Shown in pieces: positions 56,401 through 64,000 of a stretch of DNA of 64,000 nt. Within the stretch, counting starts at the first letter, position 1. Each line of letters opens with the position of its first letter. Both the position numbers and the translations under genes were made by a program. Source of the stretch: Halichoerus grypus (taxonomy: Eukaryota; Chordata; Mammalia; Carnivora; Phocidae); NCBI RefSeq assembly GCF_964656455.1, contig NC_135719.1, forward strand, positions 5,497,163 to 5,561,162, in the 5' to 3' direction. Under the pieces are notes generated by a model, which saw nothing but the letters and a program-made list of their open reading frames with translations, did no database searches and was not told the origin of the DNA.

Positions 56401-59127
56401 CCGCTGAACAGGCAGCCTGACATGGGACTCAATCCCAGGACTCTGGGATCATCACCTGAGCCAAAGGCAGACGCTTAACTGACTGAGCCACGCAGGCGCC
56501 CCTTGGATGACAGACTTTTAAGGTAAACTTACAGATAAGTCAACTCATGGCCAAAAAAATATGGCACAAACAGAGTTCCCTAAGAAAGGTCTCGAATAAG
56601 GAAAGGTACCAGGACACTTTTGCAAGAGGTGAAAAGTGGCTGGAAAGCTTGCTTTGAGTTAGCTATAGCGTAGTATATTTAGTTCAAAACATGATGCTCA
56701 TCCTAATAATCCTAAGAATATCACCTAACCAATAAAAATCAATAGTCCTTGCTCTACTCCAACTGATTAACAAGAGGAAAAAAAGTGGCAGTTATAGGAC
56801 TTAAAAATTTACACAATTTTATTCAACATTCATGAACTAATAAAAGACTGTCACATAATTTAAGGGAGATATATCACTGTATATCTAACTTCTCACCTAA
56901 TTTCACATTGAAAGTTAAAAGAAAAAGACTAAAGAAACTATTTGTCTAAAATCAGTGATATAAAAAGAAGGGCCATATGCACCCCCAATGTTCATAGCAG
57001 CGATGTCCGCAATAGCCAAACTGTGGAAAGAGCCGAGATGCCCTTCAACAGATGAATGGATAAAGAAGATGTGATCCATATATACAATGGAATATTACTC
57101 AGCCATCAGAAAGGATGAATACCCAACTTTTACATCAACATGGATGGGACTGGAGATTATGCTAAGTGAAATAAGTCAAGCAGAGAAAGTCAATTATCAT
57201 ATGGTTTCACTTATTTGTGGAACATAAGGAATAGCATGGAGGACATTAGAAGAAGGAAGGGAAAAATGGGTGGGGGGAATTGGAGGGAGAGATGAACCAT
57301 GAGAGACTATGGACCTGAGAAACAAACAGGGTTTTAGAGGGGAGGGGGGAGGGGGGATTGGTTAGCCCGGTGATGGGTATTAAGGAGGGCACGTACTGCA
57401 TGGAGCACCGGGTGTTATACGAAAACAATGGATCGTGGATCACCACATCAAAAACTAATGATGTATTGTATGGTGACTAACATAACATAATAAAATTTTA
57501 AAAAAATAAAGTAAAATAAAATCAATGATATATATGCCATTTCTGTAGATTCCAGGAAATTCCACTAATGTTATGATCTATCTGATTGCTCTTGGCTGCC
57601 AGGTATGGCTCAGTTGGTTAAGCGTCTGCCTTCGGCTCAGATCATGATCCCAGGGCCCTGGGATCGAGTCCTAAATCAGGCTCCCTGCTCAGCAGGGAGT
57701 CTGCTTCTTCTCCCTCTCCCTCTGTCCCCTCTCCCCCACTTGTGCTTTCTCTCTCAAATAAATAAAGAAAATCTTTTGAAAGGAAGGAAGGAAAGGAAAG
57801 GAAAAGGAAAAGGAAGAAACTCCCTCCTAGGCTGACTCCATCTAGATACCCAGGTAGTTCTTGCTGTAACAGAGAGAGGGACCCAAGAATCTTATAGCCA
57901 TCCTGTGCTAGCCCTACATTCACAGCTATTGAATTACCTTCCCAAGCTCCACGTTGGTTTTCATTTTTATGATCCCAACACTATTTTTACTGGTCCTCCC
58001 CAGGGACATATTTTGGACCCTCTATCCTATCTGTTATTCATTTCATCCTTGCTGGTGTCTTCATTCAAGCCCTGCCTTGTGCTGGACCACCAACGGCAAC
58101 CTCTCAGCCTGGTACACAGACAATCCTGCATGCTCTGAATTTGACTATGCTCTCCAGACACTCCAGCTCTTGAGACATTTCTCCTCAAGTAGCCATTCTG
58201 GCTGGTTCAGTGGTATACAACTACTGGGTATGAAAAAACCCACAAAGGCAGGTCTTTTGGTAACTTTCCCTTGTATCACCAGTCACTTTTGCTTCCTAGG
58301 TAGTGCCTTTCATTTTCTTTCGGAGAAAGAATAGCACAGTACTGTCTATACCTAGCTTTTCCTTAGAGTTAAAAAAAAAAAAAAAAGTTATATGCCTCGC
58401 AAAATGATGGCAAGAGGAAGCTGGTTTTGATCAAAGGATTGTAACACTTATTAGCTGTTCCACCTCTCAACAGGGCAACTCTTTACCTAAGTGAAAGTTG
58501 CTGGAACTAATTAACTAGGTGGCAAATTCTGCCCGCTTTTTATGGCCAAGATTCTACAAGGAAATCTTCCATCTGCAGGCCCAAGTCAGAGTTCCTTCCT
58601 AAATCTCAGACCAAGCAGGAGCCCCCAAGGCCCGACCACGTACCTGCAATGGCTCGACGTGTAATTCGCTGCACAGGGTATTCAGCTCTTTTTGACAGAT
58701 AGAAATGCTTTTGATGAGCCTTTCTTTCAGGCTTTCCTCTTCAGCAATCATCATATCCAGGAGGTCCTACAAGGGAGAAAACAGTCTCATAAAAGTTTGG
58801 GGCCAATGGGAGAAAAACCCCAAACCAACAACACCAAAGCCTTCATAATTACAAATTCTTAAGAAAGGACTTAAATAGAAACAAAACCAGGAAGAGCCTG
58901 TGACACTCCAGTGTCACTTCCCCGACCATCTCCAATGGGACGCCAGTATCCGTACTGCTGTCCCACTGCAAACAGACCAGTACGACGCACTCACCTTGAT
59001 ATGCTTCTTTACAACCTCAGTTCTTTGTAACCGCTGGTCCTCTGGAATCCCAATTAATTCCCAGATTTCTCGAAGGTGATTCAGAGCTTTCTGGAGACAT
59101 ACTATCGACTCCTCTGCCAGCACCTCA
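44445..59127 (-). CDS. PRC1: PRC1, antiparallel microtubule bundler of the central spindle (5' end outside window)
   Basis: Fourteen coding exons on the minus strand: 58995-59127, 58644-58766, 55987-56220, 55735-55905, 55114-55263, 54239-54386, 53112-53248, 51121-51216, 49710-49856, 49404-49514, 47069-47179, 46347-46523, 45990-46028 and 44445-44516. The first exon, 11 coding bases for MRRS, lies beyond 64000. The product would be 619 aa against 620 in human. Residues 1-340 are coiled-coil dimerisation and rod. About 341-466 is the spectrin-like microtubule-binding domain. A disordered basic tail follows, with NLS motif NKRRG and Cdk1 sites Thr470 (APRTP) and Thr481 (APNTP) at exactly the human positions. 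The C-terminal NSTNIQS with the Plk1-docking Thr is kept. PRC1 crosslinks overlapping microtubules and recruits KIF4A and Plk1 for cytokinesis. Exon 14 (45990-46028) is an in-frame 39-nt cassette. Confidence 0.96.
44517..45989 (-). other. PRC1 last intron, no repeat recognised
   Basis: About 1.5 kb of unique-looking intron between the cassette exon and the terminal exon. No RNA gene or transposon head is seen. Confidence 0.5.
45990..46028 (-). other. PRC1 39-nt cassette exon
   Basis: The 13 codons begin KDPSLSDSS and keep phase. The donor is a weak GTCTGT. The matching human exon has 14 codons and, as I recall, is skipped in PRC1 isoform 2. Its presence or absence does not change the frame. 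Confidence 0.85.
47390..47602 (+). mobile_element. Carnivore SINE in PRC1 intron
   Basis: Full copy with the perfect duplication AAATCTATCAAATTAGG on both sides. Confidence 0.96.
47603..48120 (+). mobile_element. Old L1 3' end
   Basis: AAATGTCCATCCACAGGCAC, GAATCTCACAAAGATGCTAC and AGTCAGTGGTGACAGCAGG are diverged L1 3' phrases in sense orientation. Confidence 0.65.
48125..48345 (+). mobile_element. Older carnivore SINE in PRC1 intron
   Basis: Head GGCACCTGGGTGGCTCAGTC with the GACTTGATTACGGCTCAAGT insert of the older subfamily. Confidence 0.9.
48597..48694 (-). mobile_element. Old short carnivore tRNA SINE
   Basis: Reversed; TTTAAGTAACCTCTACCCC to GAGCCAGCTGGGCGCCCC, with GCAGGTGATT and GCAGGTAATT as flanks. 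Confidence 0.85.
49174..49376 (+). mobile_element. Carnivore SINE close to PRC1 exon 11
   Basis: Full copy ending 28 bases from the PRC1 exon at 49404, with an AGTGGTTCACA duplication. It lies just downstream of that exon's splice donor in the transcript sense. Confidence 0.95.
50145..50349 (+). repeat. MIR element in PRC1 intron
   Basis: GTGGGCAAGTTACTGAAGTT, CCTCATCTATAAAAATGGAA and GTATCTGGCACTTAATAAAT in MIR order. Confidence 0.88.
50387..50548 (+). mobile_element. Carnivore SINE, 3'-shortened
   Basis: Head GGGGCACCTGGGTGGCTCAG; it ends at CTCTCGCACTTTCTCAAAAG without the A-rich tail. Confidence 0.9.
50555..50950 (+). repeat. Medium-reiteration mammalian repeat, class uncertain
   Basis: Shows a familiar interspersed-repeat text: GGCTGAATTGTATCCTCCCC, ACCTCAGAATGTGGCTTTAT, CTAGCCTCTAGAATTGTGAA and AATAAATCTCTGTTGTTGAA. 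I recognise it as repetitive but cannot name the family safely. Confidence 0.6.
51473..51655 (+). mobile_element. Carnivore SINE in PRC1 intron
   Basis: Head GGCGCCTGGATGGCTCAGTG and AAATAAATAAAATCTTT tail. Confidence 0.93.
52280..52420 (+). repeat. Probable MIR-type fragment
   Basis: AGCTGTGAGATCTCACACAG and CTAACGGTCCCTTTCAAGCT resemble a MIR-family core and end. Diverged. Confidence 0.45.
53581..53790 (+). mobile_element. Carnivore SINE in PRC1 intron
   Basis: Full copy. An 18-bp duplication AAACTTAGTACAATCTCA flanks it on both sides; there is an expanded AAAATAAA tail. Confidence 0.96.
53880..54035 (+). repeat. MIR element in PRC1 intron
   Basis: CGTGTCCTCATCTCTTGAGC, GAGGATTAAGTGAGATAATC and TGTGGCACGGAGTAAGCACC. 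Confidence 0.8.
54526..54698 (-). mobile_element. Older carnivore SINE
   Basis: Reversed; head CACCCAGGTGCCCC, with TCAACACTTTTT repeated on both sides. Confidence 0.9.
54822..55025 (+). mobile_element. Carnivore SINE close to PRC1 exon 6
   Basis: Full copy with the AAAACAGG(T/C)TCG duplication. Its end is about 90 bases from the exon at 55114. Confidence 0.94.
56313..56502 (-). mobile_element. Carnivore SINE in PRC1 intron
   Basis: Reversed copy; GGATGACAG flanks both ends. Confidence 0.94.
56963..57517 (+). mobile_element. Recent 5'-truncated L1 insertion
   Basis: Well-preserved carnivore L1 3' end (GATGTCCGCAATAGCCAAAC, CCATCAGAAAGGATGAATAC, GGAGCACCGGGTGTTATACG) ending in an A-rich tail. 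The flanks AAAATCAGTGATATA (56948-56962) and AAAATCAATGATATA (57518-57532) are the target duplication. Confidence 0.93.
57600..57820 (+). mobile_element. Carnivore SINE lacking its first bases, with GGAA tail
   Basis: The copy starts at TATGGCTCAGTTGGTTAAGC, missing the first ten or so bases. The tail runs into a GGAAA/GGAAGG microsatellite at about 57778-57820. Confidence 0.92.
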
Positions 59128-59338
59128 CTGAAAAGCAAAAGAGAAGCCAGGAACATGAGCCGCTGCCCCCAGACTAAAAGCAGCATTTACAGAAAATAGA
59201 CTCCTTTCTCAGTGGCCTCAGGCTAAAACAAATTGAAAACAAACATTCAGCTTTAACTGCTCTTTTCAAAAACACCACAACACTGGCAAAGCAAAATTCG
59301 GTATCATCTTACACTGTGGAAATTCAATCTTCTTCTTC

Positions 59339-59466
59339 TTTTTTTGAAGTAGGCTCCACACCCAGCGTGGAACCCAACGAGGGGCTTGAACCCATGACCC
59401 CAAGATCAACACCTGAGCTGAGATCAAGAGTCGGATGCTCAACCAACCGAGCCACCCAGGTGCCCC
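59339..59466 (-). mobile_element. Old short carnivore tRNA SINE in PRC1 intron 1
   Basis: Reversed; GAAGTAGGCTCCACACCCAG to CCACCCAGGTGCCCC. Confidence 0.88.
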
Positions 59467-59563
59467 GGAAAGTCAATCCTCTCAATAATACTCAGAATCA
59501 GGACTTTCATCAGCAATTCTACCCATGGCAGTACAATACAGAATTATAAAAGAAAAACAGACA

Positions 59564-59665
59564 GGGGCGCCTGGCTGGCTTAGTCAAGCAAAACATAGGA
59601 CTCTTGATCTCAGGATTGTGAGTTCGAGCCCCACGCTGGGTGTAGAGATTACTTAAAAAGGAAAG
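59564..59665 (+). mobile_element. Old short carnivore tRNA SINE
   Basis: GGGGCGCCTGGCTGGCTTAG through GGTGTAGAGATTACTTAAAA. Confidence 0.88.
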
Positions 59666-59759
59666 ACAAGCCACACAAAATAAACTCCCACCTAACACAA
59701 GACCTTGCTTGGTGAGAAGCTCCTATAAAACAGCCGGCAAGTCATTACAATTTTGTTGT

Positions 59760-60372
59760 TCTTAAGTTACAACTACTGACTTACAGAATGGCTAAAATTA
59801 CAAATGACAAACATCAAGTGTTGGTGAGGATACAGAAAAACCAGGACCTTCATATACTACCTGTCTGGAGTGGAAACTGGTACAACCACTTTGAAACCTG
59901 CTGGCAGCATCTACTGAAGCCAAACCTCGCAGTTCCACTTTTACATGCGAGTGGGTGCAACAGAACCGAACATGCACATGGTAAAGACACGCACAGGAGG
60001 GTCAGGGCAGCACTACTCATAATAGCATAAGAGTAGAAACAACCCAGATGTCCACCAACAGAATAAACAGTACATTCCTACCATGGAATAATACAGCAAT
60101 GCAAAAAGACTACATACTATAGGATTTCATTTTATGAAATTCTAGGAAAAAAAACTACAGTGAAAGAAAGCCTGGGATCAGAGCAGGAGATCAACTACAG
60201 AAAGGCACAAGGAAACTTTTTTTTACGGTGATGGAATGGTCCTAGATCTTGATGGTGATTACCTAACTGTATGCAGTGACCAAAATTCAAATTATACATG
60301 TAAAATGAGTTAATTTTACTGTATGTAAATTATACCTCAAATCTAAAAAGAAAAAAAAAAAAAAGGAGGTAA
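59760..60372 (+). mobile_element. Forward L1 3'-end fragment
   Basis: AGTGTTGGTGAGGATACAGA, CCAGATGTCCACCAACAGAA and a long A-tail. Diverged. Confidence 0.75.
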
Positions 60373-60374
60373 GA

Positions 60375-60562
60375 GGCCCCTTAGGTGGCTCAGACGCTTG
60401 ATTTCAGCTAGGGTCATGATCTCAGGGTTGTGAGATCAAGCCCTGCCTCAGTCTCCTGGCTCAGCATGGAGTCCGCTTGAGATTCTCTCTCCTTCTGCCC
60501 CTCCCCCCCACTCACGCATGCACTCTCTCTCTCAAATAAATAAATAAAATCTTAAAAAAAAA
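60375..60562 (+). mobile_element. Carnivore SINE, diverged head
   Basis: GGCCCCTTAGGTGGCTCAG to AAATAAATAAAATCTT. Confidence 0.9.
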
Positions 60563-61290
60563 GGAGGGGGATAAAACAAAACTAATATGGAAAAAAACAA
60601 AAAAAGTGTTGGGGAAGAAAAGGAAAAACAGTTTAAGTGAAACAAGCGAGACAAGCAAGCATATATCATTACGTGATTGCATTTATATAAAATTCAAACA
60701 CAGGCAAAACCAAGGTATGCTTTCAGCAGTCAGAACGGTGGTCACCATTGTCCTGGGAGGTGGTGACTGGCAGGGATACAAGGGGCACTGGTTACATAGG
60801 TGTGTGCTGACTTTGTGAAAATTGAGTTGGGACTTGGATTTATGCACATTTCAGTATGTTAGTCTTCAGTTACAAAAAGTTTATTTTAAAAAATTGTTTA
60901 TCTGATACAAATTTAACTGGGCACCTTGTATTTTATCTTAAAAAAAAAAGTTTAACTTTAAAAATCATAACCATTAGTCTGCTTCACATAACATTCAAAA
61001 AATAGAGAAATTTTCTCTCCTTTCTTAGATACAAATGGCTAACAAAGACACTGCTCTGGCACCAGGGGAGGTGGATGTGCTTTGCCACCAGTCAGCAGTG
61101 AGGCCTAGAACAAGTCACTTAAGCTCTTCGTGTGCTATCCACAAGCGGGGGGCTCAAGGCTCTCATTGGCCCCCTTTGTGCCTCCGAGTATTCAGTGGTT
61201 CTATGAGTCACCAGCCTAGATCTCCAAGAATATTTTCACATCTAAGACATTTCTCTAGCCAAGAAATCCCAATTTAAAGGTTGCCTATCT

Positions 61291-61492
61291 GGGGCGCCTG
61301 GGTGGCTCAGTCGTTAAGCGTCTGCCTTTGGCTCAGGTCATGATCCCAGAGTCCTGGAATCGAGCCCCACATCGGGCTCCCTGCTTGGCGGGAAGCCTGC
61401 CTCTCCCTCTCCCACTCCCCCTGCTTGTGTTCCCTCTCTCACTGTGTTTCTCTCTGTCAAATAAATAAATAAAATCTTAAAAAATAAATAAG
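61291..61492 (+). mobile_element. Carnivore SINE in PRC1 intron 1
   Basis: Full copy with a TAAAGGTTGC(C/T)TATC duplication. Confidence 0.95.
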
Positions 61493-61827
61493 ATAAAGGT
61501 TGCTTATCCAAAAGGAAAAAAAAAAAAGGTCACCTCTCCTAGATGAAGAAAAGCTTTGGCACTCACAAACACCAGTTGCCTATACCAGATGGCCAGTATC
61601 AATACCCAGATAGCGAATAGTGTTTCAAAGAATTTATTATACTCGTTCATTTTAGAAACGTTAACAGGTAATTAAGGCATTTAATCTCAATCAACTAACG
61701 TTAATTATTCTAATCTCAATTAACTAAAATTTAACTACAGAGCCTCCCCTGGAACTCCAATTTTAAAACAAAAGAATGCATAAATCAAAATCCTAATCTT
61801 TGCATTTTATTAAAAATAACCTACAGT

Positions 61828-62016
61828 GGGCACCTGGGTGGCTCAGTCGGTTAAGCGTCTGCCTTCGGCTCAGGTCATGACCTCAGTGGCCTGGGATGAG
61901 TCCCACATCGGGCTCTCTGCTCAGCAGGGAGTCGGCTTCTCACTCTCTCACTCTCCCTTTATGCTCAACCTCACTCTCTCAAATAAATAAATAAAATCTT
62001 TAAAAAAAAAACAACA
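61828..62016 (+). mobile_element. Carnivore SINE, first of a tandem pair
   Basis: Head GGGCACCTGGGTGGCTCAGT and a normal tail, directly followed by the next copy. Confidence 0.93.
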
Positions 62017-62017
62017 A

Positions 62018-62222
62018 GGGGCGCCTGGGTGGCTCAGTCGTTAAGCGTCTGCCTTCGGCTCAGGTCATGATCCCAGAGTCCTGGGATCGAGCCCCGCATC
62101 GGGCTCTCTGCTCCGCGGGAAGCCTGCTTCTCCCTCTCCCACTCCCACTCCCCCTGCTTGTGTTCCCTCTCTCGCTGTGTCTCTCTCTGTCAAATAAATA
62201 AATAAAATCTTTAAAAAAAACA
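62018..62222 (+). mobile_element. Carnivore SINE, second of a tandem pair
   Basis: Full young-looking copy inserted at the tail of the preceding SINE. CCCACT is doubled inside the CT-rich body. Confidence 0.95.
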
Positions 62223-63000
62223 AAACAAAAACTACAAGATCTCGTCTGTGGTCAATATTCAATCTGAATGCAAAAGCCCAGCGTAGAGCCAGACCAGAGC
62301 AGCCTGGGGCGTGCCCTGAGGGGCACTACTTTAGGGAGTGCTCTACAGTCTCTTCCAGTCTGGCCCACCCCACCCTAGCCAACAGGCACAGCTAGGGCAG
62401 CTAGGTTCTCCTGAAAACAAAATCCAATCAGGCCTCGACTGAACTATTTCCCATTGCCCTCAGGAAACAGTTCAACCACTTTCAAAGGAAAGGATTTCTA
62501 AAACCCCTCTTCAGGTTTGTCTCTTAATCTCTCTCACCAGCTCACTCCTTAAGACTCCAGCCAACTGACCTTCTGAGCATTTCCTGGACACGCCCCTCAC
62601 TCAGCCATGTGTAGCTCTCAGTTGTTGATACGGTCATGCTTCTGTACATTACCTTCCACCTGCCATTACCTTCTTTGGACAGCTGTGGATTCCTCACAGT
62701 CACTTCTCCGCCCGCCCCCCCCACCCCCCCATCCACCCTGTAGACCTTAGACTCAAGGGCAAGGACTACCAGATCTTATCCATCTTCATTTTACCAGACC
62801 CTAGTGCACAGCAATTGTTCAATAAATGTAAAATGAGTGGCCTTGAGTTCCTGCCAAAGGCTCATTATGCCTCTAACTTCCAGCTACCTTCAGTTTATAA
62901 GCTCTCACATATTGACAGATTTAAAAGCAGTGCTGCCTAGCTCTGTAACACATTCAGAGGGTAAAGTGATCACTTTTCTGAAGCATAAAAATCTAGCACA
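62223..63000. other. PRC1 intron 1, unique-looking stretch
   Basis: Mixed-composition DNA with a C-rich run near 62710-62735. No gene, no CpG island and no PRC1 first exon is seen here. Confidence 0.5.
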
Positions 63001-63800
63001 TGGGAAAAGAATCTGAATAGACATTTCTCCAAAGAAGATATATAATGGCCAATAAGCATGTGAAAACACATTGAACATCACTAGTGAAATGCAACAACAG
63101 CCACTAGTGAAATGCAAACCAAAACCACAGAGAGATACCACTTCACAGGCACCAAGATGGCTATAATAAAAAAGACAGTTAAAAAAGAAAACAAAACAGT
63201 AGTAAGTGTTGACAAGGATGTGGAGAAATCGAAAGCCCTCATCCACTGCTGGTGGGAATGTGAAAATGGTGCAGCCTCCTTGAAAAACAGTCTAACAGTT
63301 CCTCAGTTGAACACAGAGTTACCATATAACCCAGATATTCCATTCCTTAGGTATTTACCCAAGAGAAATGAAAACATGTCCACACAAAACTCATATACAA
63401 ATGTTTATAGCAGCATATTTATAATAGCCAAAAAGTAGAGACAACCCAAAATGGCCATCCACTAATGAATAGGTAAATGTGATATACCTATCCAATGGAA
63501 TGTTATCTGGCAATAAACCTGGAAAACATTACACCAAGGGAAAGAAGCCAGTCACAAATGACAATGTATCATAGGATTCCATTTATATGAAATATCCAAA
63601 ATAGGCAAATGTATAAGAAACAGAAGTAGATTAGTAGTTCTGTGGGGCTGGGGTGTGGGGAGGGAGGAAGGTGGGAAAAGGGACTGACCTCTAATGGGTA
63701 TGGGCTTTTTGAAGGGATGATGAAAATGTTCTAAAACTGACTGTGGTGATAATTGCACAACTCTGTGAATGTACTAAAACCCATCAAACTCTATGCTACA
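63001..63800 (+). mobile_element. Forward L1 3'-end fragment
   Basis: AGAGATACCACTTCACAGGC, TGGTGGGAATGTGAAAATGG and CCAAGGGAAAGAAGCCAGTC are L1 ORF2-end and 3' UTR phrases. The frame is short, and this is not a host gene. Confidence 0.8.
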
Positions 63801-64000
63801 CAAAAGGTAAGAAATCATTCATTTGAGATCTTTTCCAGTCCAGTGATTTAGTTTCAAGAGACTGGGAAAATTGGACCTTTTTACAACCGTTTGTGTCCTT
63901 GGGAAGTATTTTTCTAAGTATCCTCAGCTTTTTGGTGATGTGTTAGAAGAATAAAAATCTCAAATTTGTACTTTTAGGGAAATGACCCGAATCTATTTAC

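Noticed and set aside
63112..63438. 108-codon plus-strand ORF
   Set aside because: It is L1 ORF2-end text in a 5'-truncated, diverged element.
1..64000. Dispersed near-identical units suggesting a CRISPR array or tRNA gene cluster
   Set aside because: The units are about 200 bp, in both orientations, irregularly spaced and with target duplications. They are tRNA-derived SINEs, without intact tRNA folding and not an array.

Overview
The window is mammalian nuclear DNA. It has GT-AG introns, CpG-island promoters, poly(A) signals, and MIR, L1 and Tigger1 relics. It is packed with about 47 copies of the Carnivora tRNA-Lys-derived SINE, recognisable by its GCGCCTGGGTGGCTCAGT head and its CT-rich to AAATAAATAAAATCTTT tail. 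The main subfamily differs from the dog SINEC_Cf and cat forms as I know them. The best fit is a non-canid caniform carnivore such as a bear, panda, seal or mustelid.

The gene order is HDDC3 (-), a small Shisa-like transmembrane gene (+), UNC45A (+), RCCD1 (+) and PRC1 (-, 5' end outside the window). This is the block known from human 15q26.1. I joined exons by hand using splice sites, reading phase and remembered family sequences. HDDC3 comes to 179 aa in 4 exons, UNC45A to 944 aa in 20 exons, RCCD1 to 370 aa in 7 coding exons, and PRC1 to 619 aa. PRC1 has 14 coding exons here; the first few codons lie beyond the right edge.

1-2.2 kb: SINEs, a Tigger1 fragment, AT-rich DNA, then a CpG-rich promoter with a splice donor (1540-1860). 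2.2-3.9 kb: HDDC3. 3.9-5.2 kb: spacer. 5.2-6.4 kb: the Shisa-like gene, only 207 bp before the UNC45A start codon. 6.6-19.6 kb: UNC45A. 19.8-26.5 kb: two promoter-like CCAAT modules, then RCCD1. 26.9-43.3 kb: a gene-free pile of nested L1s and SINEs, with a perfect 163-bp direct repeat. 43.4-59.1 kb: PRC1, convergent with RCCD1. 59.1-64 kb: PRC1 intron 1, with SINEs and L1 pieces.

The genes have separate jobs: (p)ppGpp/NADPH hydrolysis (HDDC3), myosin folding (UNC45A), chromatin and spindle regulation (RCCD1) and central-spindle microtubule bundling (PRC1). UNC45A, RCCD1 and PRC1 all act in cell division. The least familiar item is the six-cysteine Shisa-like membrane protein. Its 5' exon has an acceptor and two upstream ORFs, and it appears to share transcription with UNC45A.
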